From an uncultured Anaeromusa sp. (lineage in GTDB: Bacteria; Bacillota; Negativicutes; Anaeromusales; Anaeromusaceae), in assembly GCF_963668665.1 (NCBI RefSeq), contig NZ_OY764901.1, positions 186,001 through 250,000 of the forward strand: a DNA stretch of 64,000 nt, given 5' to 3'. The stretch's first letter is position 1. Each line of letters opens with the position of its first letter. The notes under the pieces were generated by a model. That model did no database searches. It was not told the origin of the DNA and worked only from the letters and a program-made list of their open reading frames with translations. The translations under genes and the position numbers were made by a program. Below are positions 1-8,513 of this stretch, piece after piece.

Positions 1-343
1 CAACTAGCCCGCCAGCATAAGCAAAGCAGATAAACCGCGCACTCGCGATCATCAGCAGCACTGCCAACGGCCAAACATAGGAAAAGCCCATGGCGTTAAA
101 CGATACGCCCAACAGCGCCAATAAAGCGCCTCCCAAAAGCCCGCCTACAATGCCATACAAAAACATATATCCCAAATGCTGCCGCATGGAAAAAGTCACG
201 ACCCCAAACATAGCCTTTTGCCGTTTGCGCGCCTGCCAATACTGCCACGCCACCAGCAGCATAATCATCCAAAACATCGGGTCCAGACAGACGCCAATCG
301 TCTTGATCACAATAAACTCAAATATAGTCAGCCAAGAACTCAT
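1..343 (-). CDS. MinJ-like multi-TM membrane protein, 3' end outside window
   Basis: Only the first ~114 codons are inside the window. They start at an ATG preceded by AAAGGAGGGC. The visible N-terminus is very hydrophobic, with segments at about residues 5-25, 53-75 and 84-113, and no catalytic motif. In Bacillus a multi-TM PDZ protein (MinJ) follows ftsE-ftsX-ctpB, and this gene follows ctpA in the same order, so a MinJ-like TM+PDZ division protein is the best guess. The PDZ part would lie off the window. Seen: membrane segments and position. Inferred: identity. Confidence 0.55.
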   Translation of the reverse strand, partial: MSSWLTIFEFIVIKTIGVCLDPMFWMIMLLVAWQYWQARKRQKAMFGVVTFSMRQHLGYMFLYGIVGGLLGGALLALLGVSFNAMGFSYVWPLAVLLMIASARFICFAYAGGLV

Positions 344-407
344 TTTTTCAGCCCTCCTTTGCTATTCAGATACTCTGCATGCTCCTCTTTATCCTGCTTT
401 TTTTGCA

Positions 408-443
408 AAAATAGCGGCAAAGCTTAACGCTTGCCGCTATTTC
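408..443 (-). terminator. Intrinsic terminator after ctpA
   Basis: A 12-bp inverted repeat (AAATAGCGGCAA / TTGCCGCTATTT) with a ~10-nt loop, followed on the minus strand by a T run. It lies between ctpA and the MinJ-like gene. The downstream gene would therefore need readthrough or a promoter within the last ~65 bp, and I could not identify one. Confidence 0.6.
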
Positions 444-476
444 TTGAAGTACACGATTTACACAGGGAAACGGAGA

Positions 477-548
477 TTGAACATGATTCTCATGTTCAAT
501 CCTGTGCTCCGAGCCCTCACTTTACTCACTCTACTCCTGTTAAAAACC
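477..548. repeat. Palindrome plus family A intergenic repeat
   Basis: 477-501 is a perfect inverted repeat (ATTGAACATGA, 3-nt loop, TCATGTTCAAT). 511-548 is a forward copy of family A (CCCTCACTTTACTCACTC followed by TACTCCTGTT). The core of family A, read on the other strand, is a 9-mer GAGTAGAGT repeated twice. Both lie in the ctpA 3' spacer. Confidence 0.75.
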
Positions 549-601
549 GATCTTCTCTGGCTTTTTCTCTGTTACTCTGTGTACCGTTCTTATCGCTTCA
601 C

Positions 602-1747
602 CTATTTCTCCCGCAAAACCTCCAGAGCCTTATCCAACTGCGCATCAGCGCCGATCTCGCCGCGTCGTTCCCCGTTGCCTTCCACCACAATATCCGGCTC
701 AATGCCGACACCGTTAATGGACCGCTCCGCAGGAGTAAAATACTTGGCGATAGTCAATTTAATGGCTCCGTCGGAAAGACGGAAAATAGTCTGCACAGAC
801 CCCTTGCCAAAGGTTTTGGTTCCCACCAGAGTACCCGCATGTGTGTCCTGAACCGCACCGGCGACAATCTCCGACGCGCTGGCGCTGCCGCCATTTACCA
901 AAACAGCCAATGGAATTGGCGGCGTTTCTAAATTCGAATTCCGTGTTTCCTTTTTACCGCTTCTCGTTACCATGGAAACCACCGGACCCTTGGGCACTAA
1001 ACGTCCGGCCACCTTGACCGATTCCTCCACAATGCCGCCGGGATTATTGCGCAGATCCAGTACAAGGCGTTTCATGCCCAGTTCCTCAAGTTCTTGATAT
1101 TTTTTCAAGAAATCCGCGCCAGTATGCTCATTAAAGGTAGTAATCCGAATATAGCCGGTTTGCTCATCCAGCATTTTTCCACCCACGGTCTTGATATCAA
1201 TGATCGAACGAGTTAATGCAAAATCAATAACTTCTGATTCGCCTCGTTCAATAGACAACGTTATTTGCGAGCCTTCGGGACCGCGAATCTTGCCAACCGC
1301 TTCATCTAGCGGCATATTCTTGGTTTCCGCCCCGTCAATGCGCACAATGCGGTCCCCGCTTTTTATGCCGGCTTTTTCCCCCGGCGTACCTTCAATCGGC
1401 GATACGACAATCAAATGCTTGTCTTTCATGCCCACTACAATGCCGACGCCGCCAAAAGCCCCGGATGTCTCTACTTTAAATTCATTGTACAGCTTCTCAT
1501 CCATATACACAGAATGAGGGTCTTCCAAAGAGCCAACCATGCCGCGGATCGCCCCGCTCATCAGCCGCTGCGTATCAATTCCTTCTACATATTGAGCTTG
1601 TACTGCTTTAAACGCCCGGAAAAATCGCAGCGCCTGCAACCCGTCTTCCGCCGAAAGACGGAAAACATACAAAACCCCGCCCAAGGTGGCAAACATCGTC
1701 ATGACCACCAGCAATACCGCGCCCACCCCTAATTTCCAGCGCCTCAA
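602..1747 (-). CDS. ctpA: Carboxyl-terminal processing protease (S41 family, CtpA/CtpB-like)
   Basis: A 381-residue PDZ-containing serine protease with an uncleaved N-terminal membrane anchor (about residues 7-30), a PDZ domain (about 95-180) and an S41 catalytic domain (about 185-355). The catalytic Ser lies in GGSASASE (S290) and the general base Lys in FGKGSVQ (K315), with Q319. The 25-residue Ser-Lys spacing is that of the family. It acts on the extracytoplasmic side and removes or trims C-termini of envelope proteins. Its place downstream of ftsE-ftsX-envC is the conserved Firmicute order. Its upstream spacer is unusual because it carries a composite repeat and an IS. Confidence 0.93.
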   Translation of the reverse strand: MRRWKLGVGAVLLVVMTMFATLGGVLYVFRLSAEDGLQALRFFRAFKAVQAQYVEGIDTQRLMSGAIRGMVGSLEDPHSVYMDEKLYNEFKVETSGAFGGVGIVVGMKDKHLIVVSPIEGTPGEKAGIKSGDRIVRIDGAETKNMPLDEAVGKIRGPEGSQITLSIERGESEVIDFALTRSIIDIKTVGGKMLDEQTGYIRITTFNEHTGADFLKKYQELEELGMKRLVLDLRNNPGGIVEESVKVAGRLVPKGPVVSMVTRSGKKETRNSNLETPPIPLAVLVNGGSASASEIVAGAVQDTHAGTLVGTKTFGKGSVQTIFRLSDGAIKLTIAKYFTPAERSINGVGIEPDIVVEGNGERRGEIGADAQLDKALEVLREK

Positions 1748-1860
1748 TGGCTACACCTCATTTTATTTCAAAAATAGGAATACGAGAATACGTTTACATA
1801 GAGTAACTGAGGGATCAGAGAAAAGCCAGAGGGAATACTGGATAGAATTAATTTTAGAGA

Positions 1861-1932
1861 GATTGCCACGTCGCTGCGCTCCTCGCAATGACGCAAATCC
1901 CCTGGCCCTACGGGCCTTCCCCCTTTGGCAAG
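1861..1932. repeat. Composite repeat, left half (split by the IS)
   Basis: Contains the ATTGCCACGTCGCTGCGCTC / CTCGCAATGACGC module, then a GC-rich stretch ending in CTTTGGCAAG. It continues at 3351 after the IS. The intact second copy is at 13669-13805. Confidence 0.8.
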
Positions 1933-3350
1933 CAATGTCAAAAACCTATCGTGGAATAAACTGTAAAAAGCAATAAAAAGACTTGACAACTAGAACGTCA
2001 CCTAATAATCGAAAAGGATACGTTTTATAGATCGTATACTACTTTCGATGATGGTGATGTAGCGTGATAAACCAACTATTTACCCAATTGAGAGATGCTC
2101 TTACGGACGTAAGTTTTATGTGTACGCATCGAACAAAAGCTACGTATTTTACTCGTTCTACCTGCACATTGGATTTCAAACGGCTTATGGCATTTACTTT
2201 GAAATTACCCAAGGGGGCGATGCAAATTGAATTAAATCAGTTTTTTAAAAAGTTTTTGCCAAGTTCAGAGCCCCAACGTGCTGCTTCTCTAAAAAAAGCA
2301 CGGTTAAAAGTTGCGCCGTCGGCCTTTGTAGAGCTGATTAATGATGCGTTATCCACGATATACAAAAGTCCTTTTCAAGGCTTTCGAGGGTATCGAGTAG
2401 TTGCTGTGGATGGTTCGGTTTTCGAAGTGCCAACTTATGCTAAATCTATATTTGGCACGTTAAACGCATCGGGTGCCAAAGTGGCAAAAGCTCAGATTTG
2501 CAATTTATATGATGTATATAACCATATCATATTAGAAGGAGAAATTGCTCCTTACGTAACTAGCGAAAGGACGCAGGCTGCGCGGTTAATTGAACGTCTT
2601 GAAGAGAAAAGTCGTCACTTAGAAATAGAAAACCTCTATCTGTTTGATCGTGGTTTTCCTTCGAGGGAACTCATCCGCACATTAGGAAGCAGCCCGTATA
2701 TCTTTCGCGTAAGCAAGGCTTTTTTAGCGCCGATTAATCGCGCAAATCAAGCGGATCAGTTGGTTGAAATCACGGATGATCAAGGAAATCAGCACCAAGT
2801 GCGAGTCCTAAACATTACGTTGCCATCAGGTGCAACCGAGAAACTGTTTAGCAATATCATTGACGAGAAGGTTACAATAGAGGATTTTAAAGAGCTCTAC
2901 CAAAAACGCTGGGAAATTGAAACGCAGTATCGTACGTTAAAATCTGTCTTTGAAATTGAGTGCTTTAGCAGCTCTAATCTTCAGCTAATAGAGCAAGATT
3001 TTTATGCTGCAATTTATGTTTTCAATTTGCTAGCAGTTGCTCAAAACTATGCCAATGAGGAATTGAAGCAAGAAAAAGCAGACCTTACTTATGAGTATAA
3101 GACGAATACTAATGTCGCATTTTCCGAGTTGAAAGATATGGTTCTGGACATTGTATTGAGCAAAAACCCACTCAAGAAGCTTTTTTTCATGCGCAAGCTT
3201 CTAAATCGAATCAAACGCTATAGTTTGCCGGTGCGTCCAAACAGAGCCTCTACGCCTCGGAAAGTTAGGTTTGCTTGCGTCAAATTCCCATTTAATACAA
3301 GGAGAAATCATTGAAATGGATTTTTCTGGAATTATAGGTTTTTGACATTG
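1933..3350 (+). mobile_element. IS4-family insertion sequence, 1418 bp, complete
   Basis: The ends are inverted repeats: CAATGTCAAAAACCTAT at 1933-1949 and its complement at 3334-3350. The element is flanked by a 10-bp direct duplication CTTTGGCAAG (1923-1932 and 3351-3360). Removing the element and one duplication restores the composite repeat seen intact at 13669-13805, which fixes the target independently. A 10-bp duplication fits IS231-like members of the IS4 family. The single transposase ORF is uninterrupted, so the element may be active. Confidence 0.9.
2064..3314 (+). CDS. IS4-family transposase (DDE)
   Basis: A 416-residue transposase starting at GTG. The first acidic residue lies in VAVDGSVFEV (about residue 117), the second in LYLFDRGFPS, and the third in the YREK signature. 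The last is complete: Y-x2-R-x3-E-x6-K within YQKRWEIETQYRTLK. The C-terminus is basic. It catalyses cut-and-paste movement of its own element. It is one of only two plus-strand genes in the window and opposes the surrounding division genes. The start codon is not well fixed because the Shine-Dalgarno is weak. Confidence 0.93.
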   Translation: MINQLFTQLRDALTDVSFMCTHRTKATYFTRSTCTLDFKRLMAFTLKLPKGAMQIELNQFFKKFLPSSEPQRAASLKKARLKVAPSAFVELINDALSTIYKSPFQGFRGYRVVAVDGSVFEVPTYAKSIFGTLNASGAKVAKAQICNLYDVYNHIILEGEIAPYVTSERTQAARLIERLEEKSRHLEIENLYLFDRGFPSRELIRTLGSSPYIFRVSKAFLAPINRANQADQLVEITDDQGNQHQVRVLNITLPSGATEKLFSNIIDEKVTIEDFKELYQKRWEIETQYRTLKSVFEIECFSSSNLQLIEQDFYAAIYVFNLLAVAQNYANEELKQEKADLTYEYKTNTNVAFSELKDMVLDIVLSKNPLKKLFFMRKLLNRIKRYSLPVRPNRASTPRKVRFACVKFPFNTRRNH

Positions 3351-3540
3351 CTTTGGCAAGGGGGGGACCTTCAGCCCCTGCCTCCCTTGTCAAAGGGAGG
3401 TGCCGCCACAGCGGCGGTGGGATTCGACGCAAACCCGTACCCGTAACCCTCATTCATACCCTCACGAGACTCCGGTTCTCTTGTTCAAACCTTCGTACTC
3501 CGTAGCCCTCACTTTACTCCCTCTACTCCTGTTAAAATCC
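3351..3540. repeat. Composite repeat right half, then families B and A
   Basis: 3351-3426 is the right half of the composite repeat (CCTCCCTTGTCAAAGGGAGG, then GCCGCCACAGCGGCGG hairpins). 3438-3490 is a family B copy (ACCCTCACGAGACTCCGG then TTCTCTTGTTCAA). 3503-3540 is a forward family A copy. All lie between the IS and the 3' end of the envC-like gene. Confidence 0.75.
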
Positions 3541-3550
3541 GTTCTTTCTC

Positions 3551-4666
3551 TTACAGGTAATTCAGCGGATTAACAGGCGAACCGTTTTGGCGCACCTCAA
3601 AATGAAGATGCGGCCCTGTGGAGTAGCCGGTAGAACCTACGCGAGAGATCAATTCGCCTTTGCGCACGCTTTGTCCTTCGCTTACAAGAAGCGCCGAGTT
3701 ATGCGCATACAACGTCGTAATGCCATTACCGTGGTCGATAATGACCGCTTTGCCATAACCGCCCATCCAGCCAGCTTCAATCACCACGCCGCCGTCAGCC
3801 GCCACCACCGGATCGCCCGAATCGGCGCCGATATCAATACCACTATGGAAACGAGATGTGCCAAAAATCGGATGCGTCCGCCAGCCGAAGGGAGACGTAA
3901 TCTCACCCGACGTCGGCCAAGCCAGCGCTCCCGTAGCCTGCGCCACGCGTCCGCTGCTACTGCGGCTGCGCAGGCGTTGTTCAATATCCTGTGACATAGC
4001 CATAAGCTCTTGATACGCCTGTTCTGCCGTATCCCGCTCGTTTACCGCCGAATCCAAGACTTTCTGTTTTTCCTGCTTACGCGAAGCAATTTGCAGCCGC
4101 TTTTCCTCAGCCGCCGCTTGCAGCTGCGAAATACGCTGATGATCTTGCTCCAGCTCCGCCCTTTTCTGCATCACAAAATCTCGTTCCGTACGCACTTGCA
4201 GCATCAGCTCGCTGTCTTGCGACAGAATACGCCGCAGCAATTCCATGCGCGTCGAAAAGTCATTAAAATCATGCGCCCCCAAGAGAACATCCAAATAGTT
4301 GATTTGACCATTTTCATAAATATCGCGCATGCGTTTATTCAAAATCACCACGCGCTTTGCCAGGCGCGCTTCCGTTTCGGCCAGCACCTTCTCGTTCGAC
4401 TGAATCTGCTGCTTCGTTTGCGATAAGGCCGACGTAATGCCGTTGTACTCTTCCATAGCCGTATCCAACTGCACCTGCACTTGTTTCAGCTGCGTCGATA
4501 CGCTGTCCACCTGCTGCTGTGCTTCCGAGGCGCGCTGACGCTGTTCGCGCATCTGCCGCTGCACGCTTTCCAAATCATCCTCCGAATACGCCCATACGGG
4601 TGTTAGAGACAATCCCAGCAAAGCTGCAGCCACTCCGGCCGCTGTCAGTTTACGCATTGTCAACAT
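3551..4666 (-). CDS. EnvC-like murein hydrolase (activator), coiled coil + M23 LytM domain
   Basis: 371 residues from the ATG that follows AGGAGG at a 5-6 nt spacing; an upstream in-frame start would lack this site. A signal peptide ends near ...TPVWA. A long coiled coil spans about residues 25-235, and a C-terminal M23/LytM domain covers about 255-371. The zinc ligands are all present (H274 and D278 in HSGID; H353 and H355 in HLH; H322 in YAH), unlike the degenerate EnvC of E. coli, so it could be a hydrolase itself. It follows ftsX directly (29 bp). The expected role is periplasmic wall cleavage at division, controlled by FtsEX. Confidence 0.88.
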   Translation of the reverse strand: MLTMRKLTAAGVAAALLGLSLTPVWAYSEDDLESVQRQMREQRQRASEAQQQVDSVSTQLKQVQVQLDTAMEEYNGITSALSQTKQQIQSNEKVLAETEARLAKRVVILNKRMRDIYENGQINYLDVLLGAHDFNDFSTRMELLRRILSQDSELMLQVRTERDFVMQKRAELEQDHQRISQLQAAAEEKRLQIASRKQEKQKVLDSAVNERDTAEQAYQELMAMSQDIEQRLRSRSSSGRVAQATGALAWPTSGEITSPFGWRTHPIFGTSRFHSGIDIGADSGDPVVAADGGVVIEAGWMGGYGKAVIIDHGNGITTLYAHNSALLVSEGQSVRKGELISRVGSTGYSTGPHLHFEVRQNGSPVNPLNYL

Positions 4667-4695
4667 GACTACCTCCTGTATGTACAACAACCATG

Positions 4696-5583
4696 CTACA
4701 CCTTCATAAACCGCCGCAACGATACGGCGCTGCCCAAGGCTCCTACTACCATGCCCACCGCCAAAAGAAGCAAGCTAATTTGCAAAATAAAAGGATATTG
4801 CGGCAAAAGCGGCAAAAAGGCCAAGGACTCGTAAATGCGCTCGACCAGCAAGCCATAGGTCTGCGACAAAATCAGCACTGATAAGAGAGCGCCGCCAATT
4901 CCAAGCATAACCCCTTCGATCAGAAAAGGCCAGCGAATAAAACTATCTGTAGCGCCAACATACTTCATAATGCCAATTTCCTTGCGCCTCGCAAACACCG
5001 TAAGGCGAATGGTATTGGCAATGATGAAAATGGCCGCCAACGCCAACAAGATAATCAAAATCAACCCGAACGTACGAATCAGCTTGGTCAATGCAAAGAG
5101 CTGCTCGATGACCTCTTGACCGTATTTGGCGTTCTCCACGCCTTTGATCTCCCCAATCGCCTTTGCAACCGCCTTCACCTGCTCCGGTTTGTCTACCTTG
5201 ACTTCAAAGGCATTGGGCAGAGGATTGGTTTCCCCCAAGGCGTTCAGGAGATTTTTCTGCTCTCCCAGACGTTCTTGAAAACGCTTCATAGCTTCAGCCT
5301 TCGTCACAAAAAGCACCTGATTGACTCCCTGCATTTTGGTAATGCGCGTGCCGATTTCCCGATGCTCATATTCCGACAAGCCATCCTGCAGATATACGGA
5401 AATCTGCACCTGCGACTCCAAAGCCGAAGCCAAATGGGTCAGATTCAACACCAAAATTAAAAACATCCCCAGAATAAACAACGACAAAGCCATGGTGCTC
5501 ACTGACGCTACGCTCATTAAGCCATTGCGTCGCATAGAAATAAAGGCTTCCCTGACAAAATACTCGAAGGTACTAATCTTCAT
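4696..5583 (-). CDS. ftsX: Cell division permease FtsX
   Basis: 295 residues in the canonical FtsX layout: an N-terminal cytoplasmic stretch, TM1 (about 25-45), a large extracytoplasmic loop, then three C-terminal TM segments with the conserved [18 protein letters not shown] region. The ATG overlaps the end of ftsE by 11 bp, which indicates translational coupling; a longer upstream reading frame has no support. With FtsE it forms an ABC-type mechanotransmission complex that activates peptidoglycan hydrolases, here most likely the EnvC-like protein downstream. Confidence 0.93.
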   Translation of the reverse strand: MKISTFEYFVREAFISMRRNGLMSVASVSTMALSLFILGMFLILVLNLTHLASALESQVQISVYLQDGLSEYEHREIGTRITKMQGVNQVLFVTKAEAMKRFQERLGEQKNLLNALGETNPLPNAFEVKVDKPEQVKAVAKAIGEIKGVENAKYGQEVIEQLFALTKLIRTFGLILIILLALAAIFIIANTIRLTVFARRKEIGIMKYVGATDSFIRWPFLIEGVMLGIGGALLSVLILSQTYGLLVERIYESLAFLPLLPQYPFILQISLLLLAVGMVVGALGSAVSLRRFMKV

Positions 5584-6259
5584 AACCGTATACCCCTTTG
5601 GCCTCGTCACGAACAATACTGCTGCGTTCAATGGCGATAACCCGCTTGCGCATGGTATCCACTACGGTCTTATCATGAGTCGCCATTACAATCGTCGTGC
5701 CATTTTTATTGATGCGTTCAAAAATCTTCATGATTTCCCAAGATGTTTCCGGATCCAAGTTTCCGGTCGGTTCATCGGCAATTACTATCACCGGATTGTT
5801 AACAATCGCCCTGGCAATAGCCACACGCTGCTGCTCACCGCCGGACAACTCTGTCGGAAAGTTCCGCGCCCGATACCGCAGACCCACTAGCTCCAACACA
5901 TGGTTGACTCGTTTTTGAATCTCCCTGCGCGGCGCTTCAATAACCTGCATCGCAAAAGCCACATTTTCATAAACCGTACGATTAGGCAGCAACCGGTAAT
6001 CCTGAAAAATAATACCCAAACTGCGGCGAAAATACGGCACTTCACTGGATTTCAACGCCGTCACATTGCGTCCGTTGACTACCAGTTGTCCTTGGGTCGG
6101 CAGTTCTTCTCTGAAAATCATCTTCGTAAAAGTCGTTTTTCCCGCTCCGGAAGGACCTACGACAAAGACAAATTCCCCTTTTTGAATATCCACATTGATG
6201 TCGCGCAACGCTACGATGCCGCTGTCGTAAACCTTGCCGACGTTCTTCATATGAATCAA
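5573..6259 (-). CDS. ftsE: Cell division ATP-binding protein FtsE
   Basis: 228 residues. Walker A is GPSGAGKT (35-42), the ABC signature LSGGEQQRV (about 138-146) and Walker B VIVIADEPTG (about 157-166). I chose the TTG start at 6259 because GGGGGA lies 7 nt upstream and the resulting N-terminus (MIHMKNV) matches the family's usual MI-x-MK start. An ATG three codons later has poorer spacing. It is the first gene of the ftsE-ftsX-envC unit. Confidence 0.93.
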   Translation of the reverse strand: MIHMKNVGKVYDSGIVALRDINVDIQKGEFVFVVGPSGAGKTTFTKMIFREELPTQGQLVVNGRNVTALKSSEVPYFRRSLGIIFQDYRLLPNRTVYENVAFAMQVIEAPRREIQKRVNHVLELVGLRYRARNFPTELSGGEQQRVAIARAIVNNPVIVIADEPTGNLDPETSWEIMKIFERINKNGTTIVMATHDKTVVDTMRKRVIAIERSSIVRDEAKGVYGYED

Positions 6260-6364
6260 CGACTGTTCCCCCTACTACTCCTAAAAACTCTAAACATAGT
6301 CATATTTGACGTTCTCTCGAAAAAAACCTGCCTCAAGCAGGGAAATATTTTTCTCCTCATGCGC

Positions 6365-6404
6365 CAAAAAGGCAGGAAAGCCAATGGCCTCCCTGCCTTT
6401 TTTA
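6365..6404 (-). terminator. Intrinsic terminator after the transketolase operon
   Basis: The stem AAAAAGGCAGG / CCTGCCTTTTTT encloses a GCCAATGGC inner stem, with T runs on both sides, so it may work in both directions. It lies just downstream of the transketolase C-terminal subunit and upstream of ftsE. Confidence 0.85.
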
Positions 6405-6412
6405 TATTGCCT

Positions 6413-7348
6413 TTATTTTTTACGAGCCACAACGCGACGCGCTGCTTCAGCTACGTCTGCCGCCGTCAGGCCGTATTTAGCCAACAGTTCTTTCGGCTTG
6501 CCGGATTCGCCAAAGGTATCCTTAACGCCAACGCGTTCCAGCGGCGCCGGAGCCTGTTCCGCCAGCACTTCCGCTACGGCGCTGCCCAAACCGCCAATAA
6601 TACTGTGCTCTTCGCAGGTCACAATGGCGCCGGTTTCCTTCGCTGCACTTACAACAGCCGCTTCGTCCAAAGGCTTCACGCTGGCCATATTGATCACCCG
6701 CGCCTGGATACCTTCCGCCGCCAACATCTTAGCCGCTTCCAACGCAGCCATTACCATGACGCCGTTAGCAATCAGCGCTACATCGTTTCCTTCGGTCAAT
6801 ACGGCAGCCTTCGCCGGAGCAAAGACATAGCCTTCCGGGCTGACATTATCCACAGACATGCGTCCTAAGCGAATATAGACAGGTCCCTGATATGCCGCGG
6901 CCCAAGCAATGGCTTGGCGAGTTTCTTCCTCGTCCGCGGGAACCAGGACCGTCATATTCGGCAGGCTGCGCATAAGAGATACATCTTCAATCGCCTGGTG
7001 GGAGGCGCCGTCTTCCCCTACGGTCAGACCGGCATGCGTCGCCGCCACTTTGACGTTCAGCTTCGGATAGCAAACCGAATTGCGGATCTGTTCAAAAGCC
7101 CGTCCGGCTGCAAACATGGCAAAAGTAGAAACAAAAGGAGTCTTGCCGCTGGCAGCTAGGCCGGCAGCCGTTCCCACCAAATTCTGTTCGGCAATGCCGA
7201 CATTAAAAAACCGCTGCGGATACGCCTTGGCAAAGACATTCGTTTTAGTAGATTTCGACAAATCTGCATCTAAAACAACAATTTGTTCGTTTTTGCCGCC
7301 AATTTCCTTCAGCGCTTCACCGTATGCTTCACGTGTTGCTTTACCCAT
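6413..7348 (-). CDS. Transketolase, C-terminal (pyrimidine-binding + C) subunit
   Basis: 311 residues, the second half of a split transketolase. It carries the pyrimidine-domain pattern DADLSKST...FNVGIAEQNLVGTAAGLA, with the catalytic Glu in GIAEQN, then the transketolase C domain. With the N-terminal subunit encoded just upstream (14-bp gap) it makes the two-polypeptide enzyme common in anaerobic Firmicutes. That enzyme moves two-carbon ketol units in the non-oxidative pentose phosphate pathway. A terminator follows. Confidence 0.93.
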   Translation of the reverse strand: MGKATREAYGEALKEIGGKNEQIVVLDADLSKSTKTNVFAKAYPQRFFNVGIAEQNLVGTAAGLAASGKTPFVSTFAMFAAGRAFEQIRNSVCYPKLNVKVAATHAGLTVGEDGASHQAIEDVSLMRSLPNMTVLVPADEEETRQAIAWAAAYQGPVYIRLGRMSVDNVSPEGYVFAPAKAAVLTEGNDVALIANGVMVMAALEAAKMLAAEGIQARVINMASVKPLDEAAVVSAAKETGAIVTCEEHSIIGGLGSAVAEVLAEQAPAPLERVGVKDTFGESGKPKELLAKYGLTAADVAEAARRVVARKK

Positions 7349-7362
7349 TTCTATTCACCCCG

Positions 7363-8199
7363 TTAATCCTGTAATTCGCTCAAGAATGTGCAGCACTCTT
7401 CTACCGAAGGCGCCTTGCCGTGCCAATCCACGACATTTTCCATCTTGCTGACGCCCTTGCCTTTTACCGTGCGGGCGATAATGACCGACGGCTTGCCTTG
7501 CGCCGTTTTGGCTTCTGCCACTGCACGATACAGATCCTGCAAATCATGACCGTCGGCAATGATAACATTCCAGCCAAAGGCTTCAAATTTCTTATCAATC
7601 GGCAACGGAGAAAGGACTTCCGCTACCGGTCCGTCAATCTGCAAACCGTTGAAATCTACAAAAGCAATCAAATTGTCCAGCTTATAATGGGCCGCAAACA
7701 TAGCTGCTTCCCAGACCATGCCTTCTTCCAGCTCGCCGTCGCCCAGCAATGCGTAAATACGACGCGCGCTGCCGTCTAAACGAGCGGCCAAAGCCATGCC
7801 GTTCGCCGCGCTCAAGCCCTGTCCCAAAGAACCGGTGGACATTTCGATGCCCGGCAGATCTTTGCGGCTAGGATGCCCCTGCAGACGCGAATTGATGCGC
7901 CGCAGAGACAGCAGCTCATCTACCGGGAAAAATCCTTTTTCCGCCAAAGTAGCGTACAATACCGGCGCCGCATGGCCTTTGGACAAAACAAAACGATCCC
8001 GCTCCGCATCGTCTGCCTTAGCGGCATCGATATTCATTACCTTGAAATAGAGCAGCGTCAAAATATCAGCTGCCGACAAGGAACCGCCGGGATGCCCCGA
8101 CTGCGCCTCCGTCACCATCGAAACAATATGCCGACGAATCGCCTTGGCGCGTTTCGCCAAATCCGCCACTTCCTGGGCACTTAAGTTAGCCACAATCAT
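7363..8199 (-). CDS. Transketolase, N-terminal (TPP-binding) subunit
   Basis: 278 residues with the TPP/Mg motif GDGELEEGMVWEAAMFA...DFNG and the substrate-site segments GHPGGSLS and SKGHAAP. It forms the other half of the split transketolase. The start needs care: the ATG at 8199 sits only 2 nt from GGGGG, whereas a GTG two codons later (8193) has the usual 8-nt spacing and is probably the true start. The two candidates differ by two residues only. Confidence 0.92.
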   Translation of the reverse strand: MIVANLSAQEVADLAKRAKAIRRHIVSMVTEAQSGHPGGSLSAADILTLLYFKVMNIDAAKADDAERDRFVLSKGHAAPVLYATLAEKGFFPVDELLSLRRINSRLQGHPSRKDLPGIEMSTGSLGQGLSAANGMALAARLDGSARRIYALLGDGELEEGMVWEAAMFAAHYKLDNLIAFVDFNGLQIDGPVAEVLSPLPIDKKFEAFGWNVIIADGHDLQDLYRAVAEAKTAQGKPSVIIARTVKGKGVSKMENVVDWHGKAPSVEECCTFLSELQD

Positions 8200-8513
8200 A
8201 TCCCCCTAATTACTATTGAACAGGAGTAAAGGGAGTAGAGGGAGGGTCCCCTGTTTCTCTTCACTCTTATTCGACTTATTCGGTTTATATATCCCTACAT
8301 TCCAGAATAAACATCACTTGCCATAACACAACTGACCCTAGCCGCATTTAGCACTATCTCTAATGGGAGCGTTCATGAAAGCACCCGCTCCCTCGTACAT
8401 ATTTATTCTAGGAAATTAAAGCCGCACTCCGATTCAAATCTCTTTTAATAACCATCATCGTGCCCTCACTTTACTCACTCTACTCCTGTTAAAAAACCGT
8501 TCCCTGTTCAATC
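8200..8513. repeat. Intergenic region with an inverted pair of family A repeats
   Basis: 8217-8250 is a reverse copy of family A and 8459-8499 a forward copy, so they form a long inverted repeat around ~210 bp. Inside, 8360-8393 has a GGGAGCG / CGCTCCC hairpin without a T run. I see no gene here. Confidence 0.7.

Noticed and set aside
90..851. A 253-codon plus-strand frame at the left edge
   Set aside because: It crosses ctpA and the MinJ-like gene on the opposite strand, shows no recognisable motif, and has no ribosome site.
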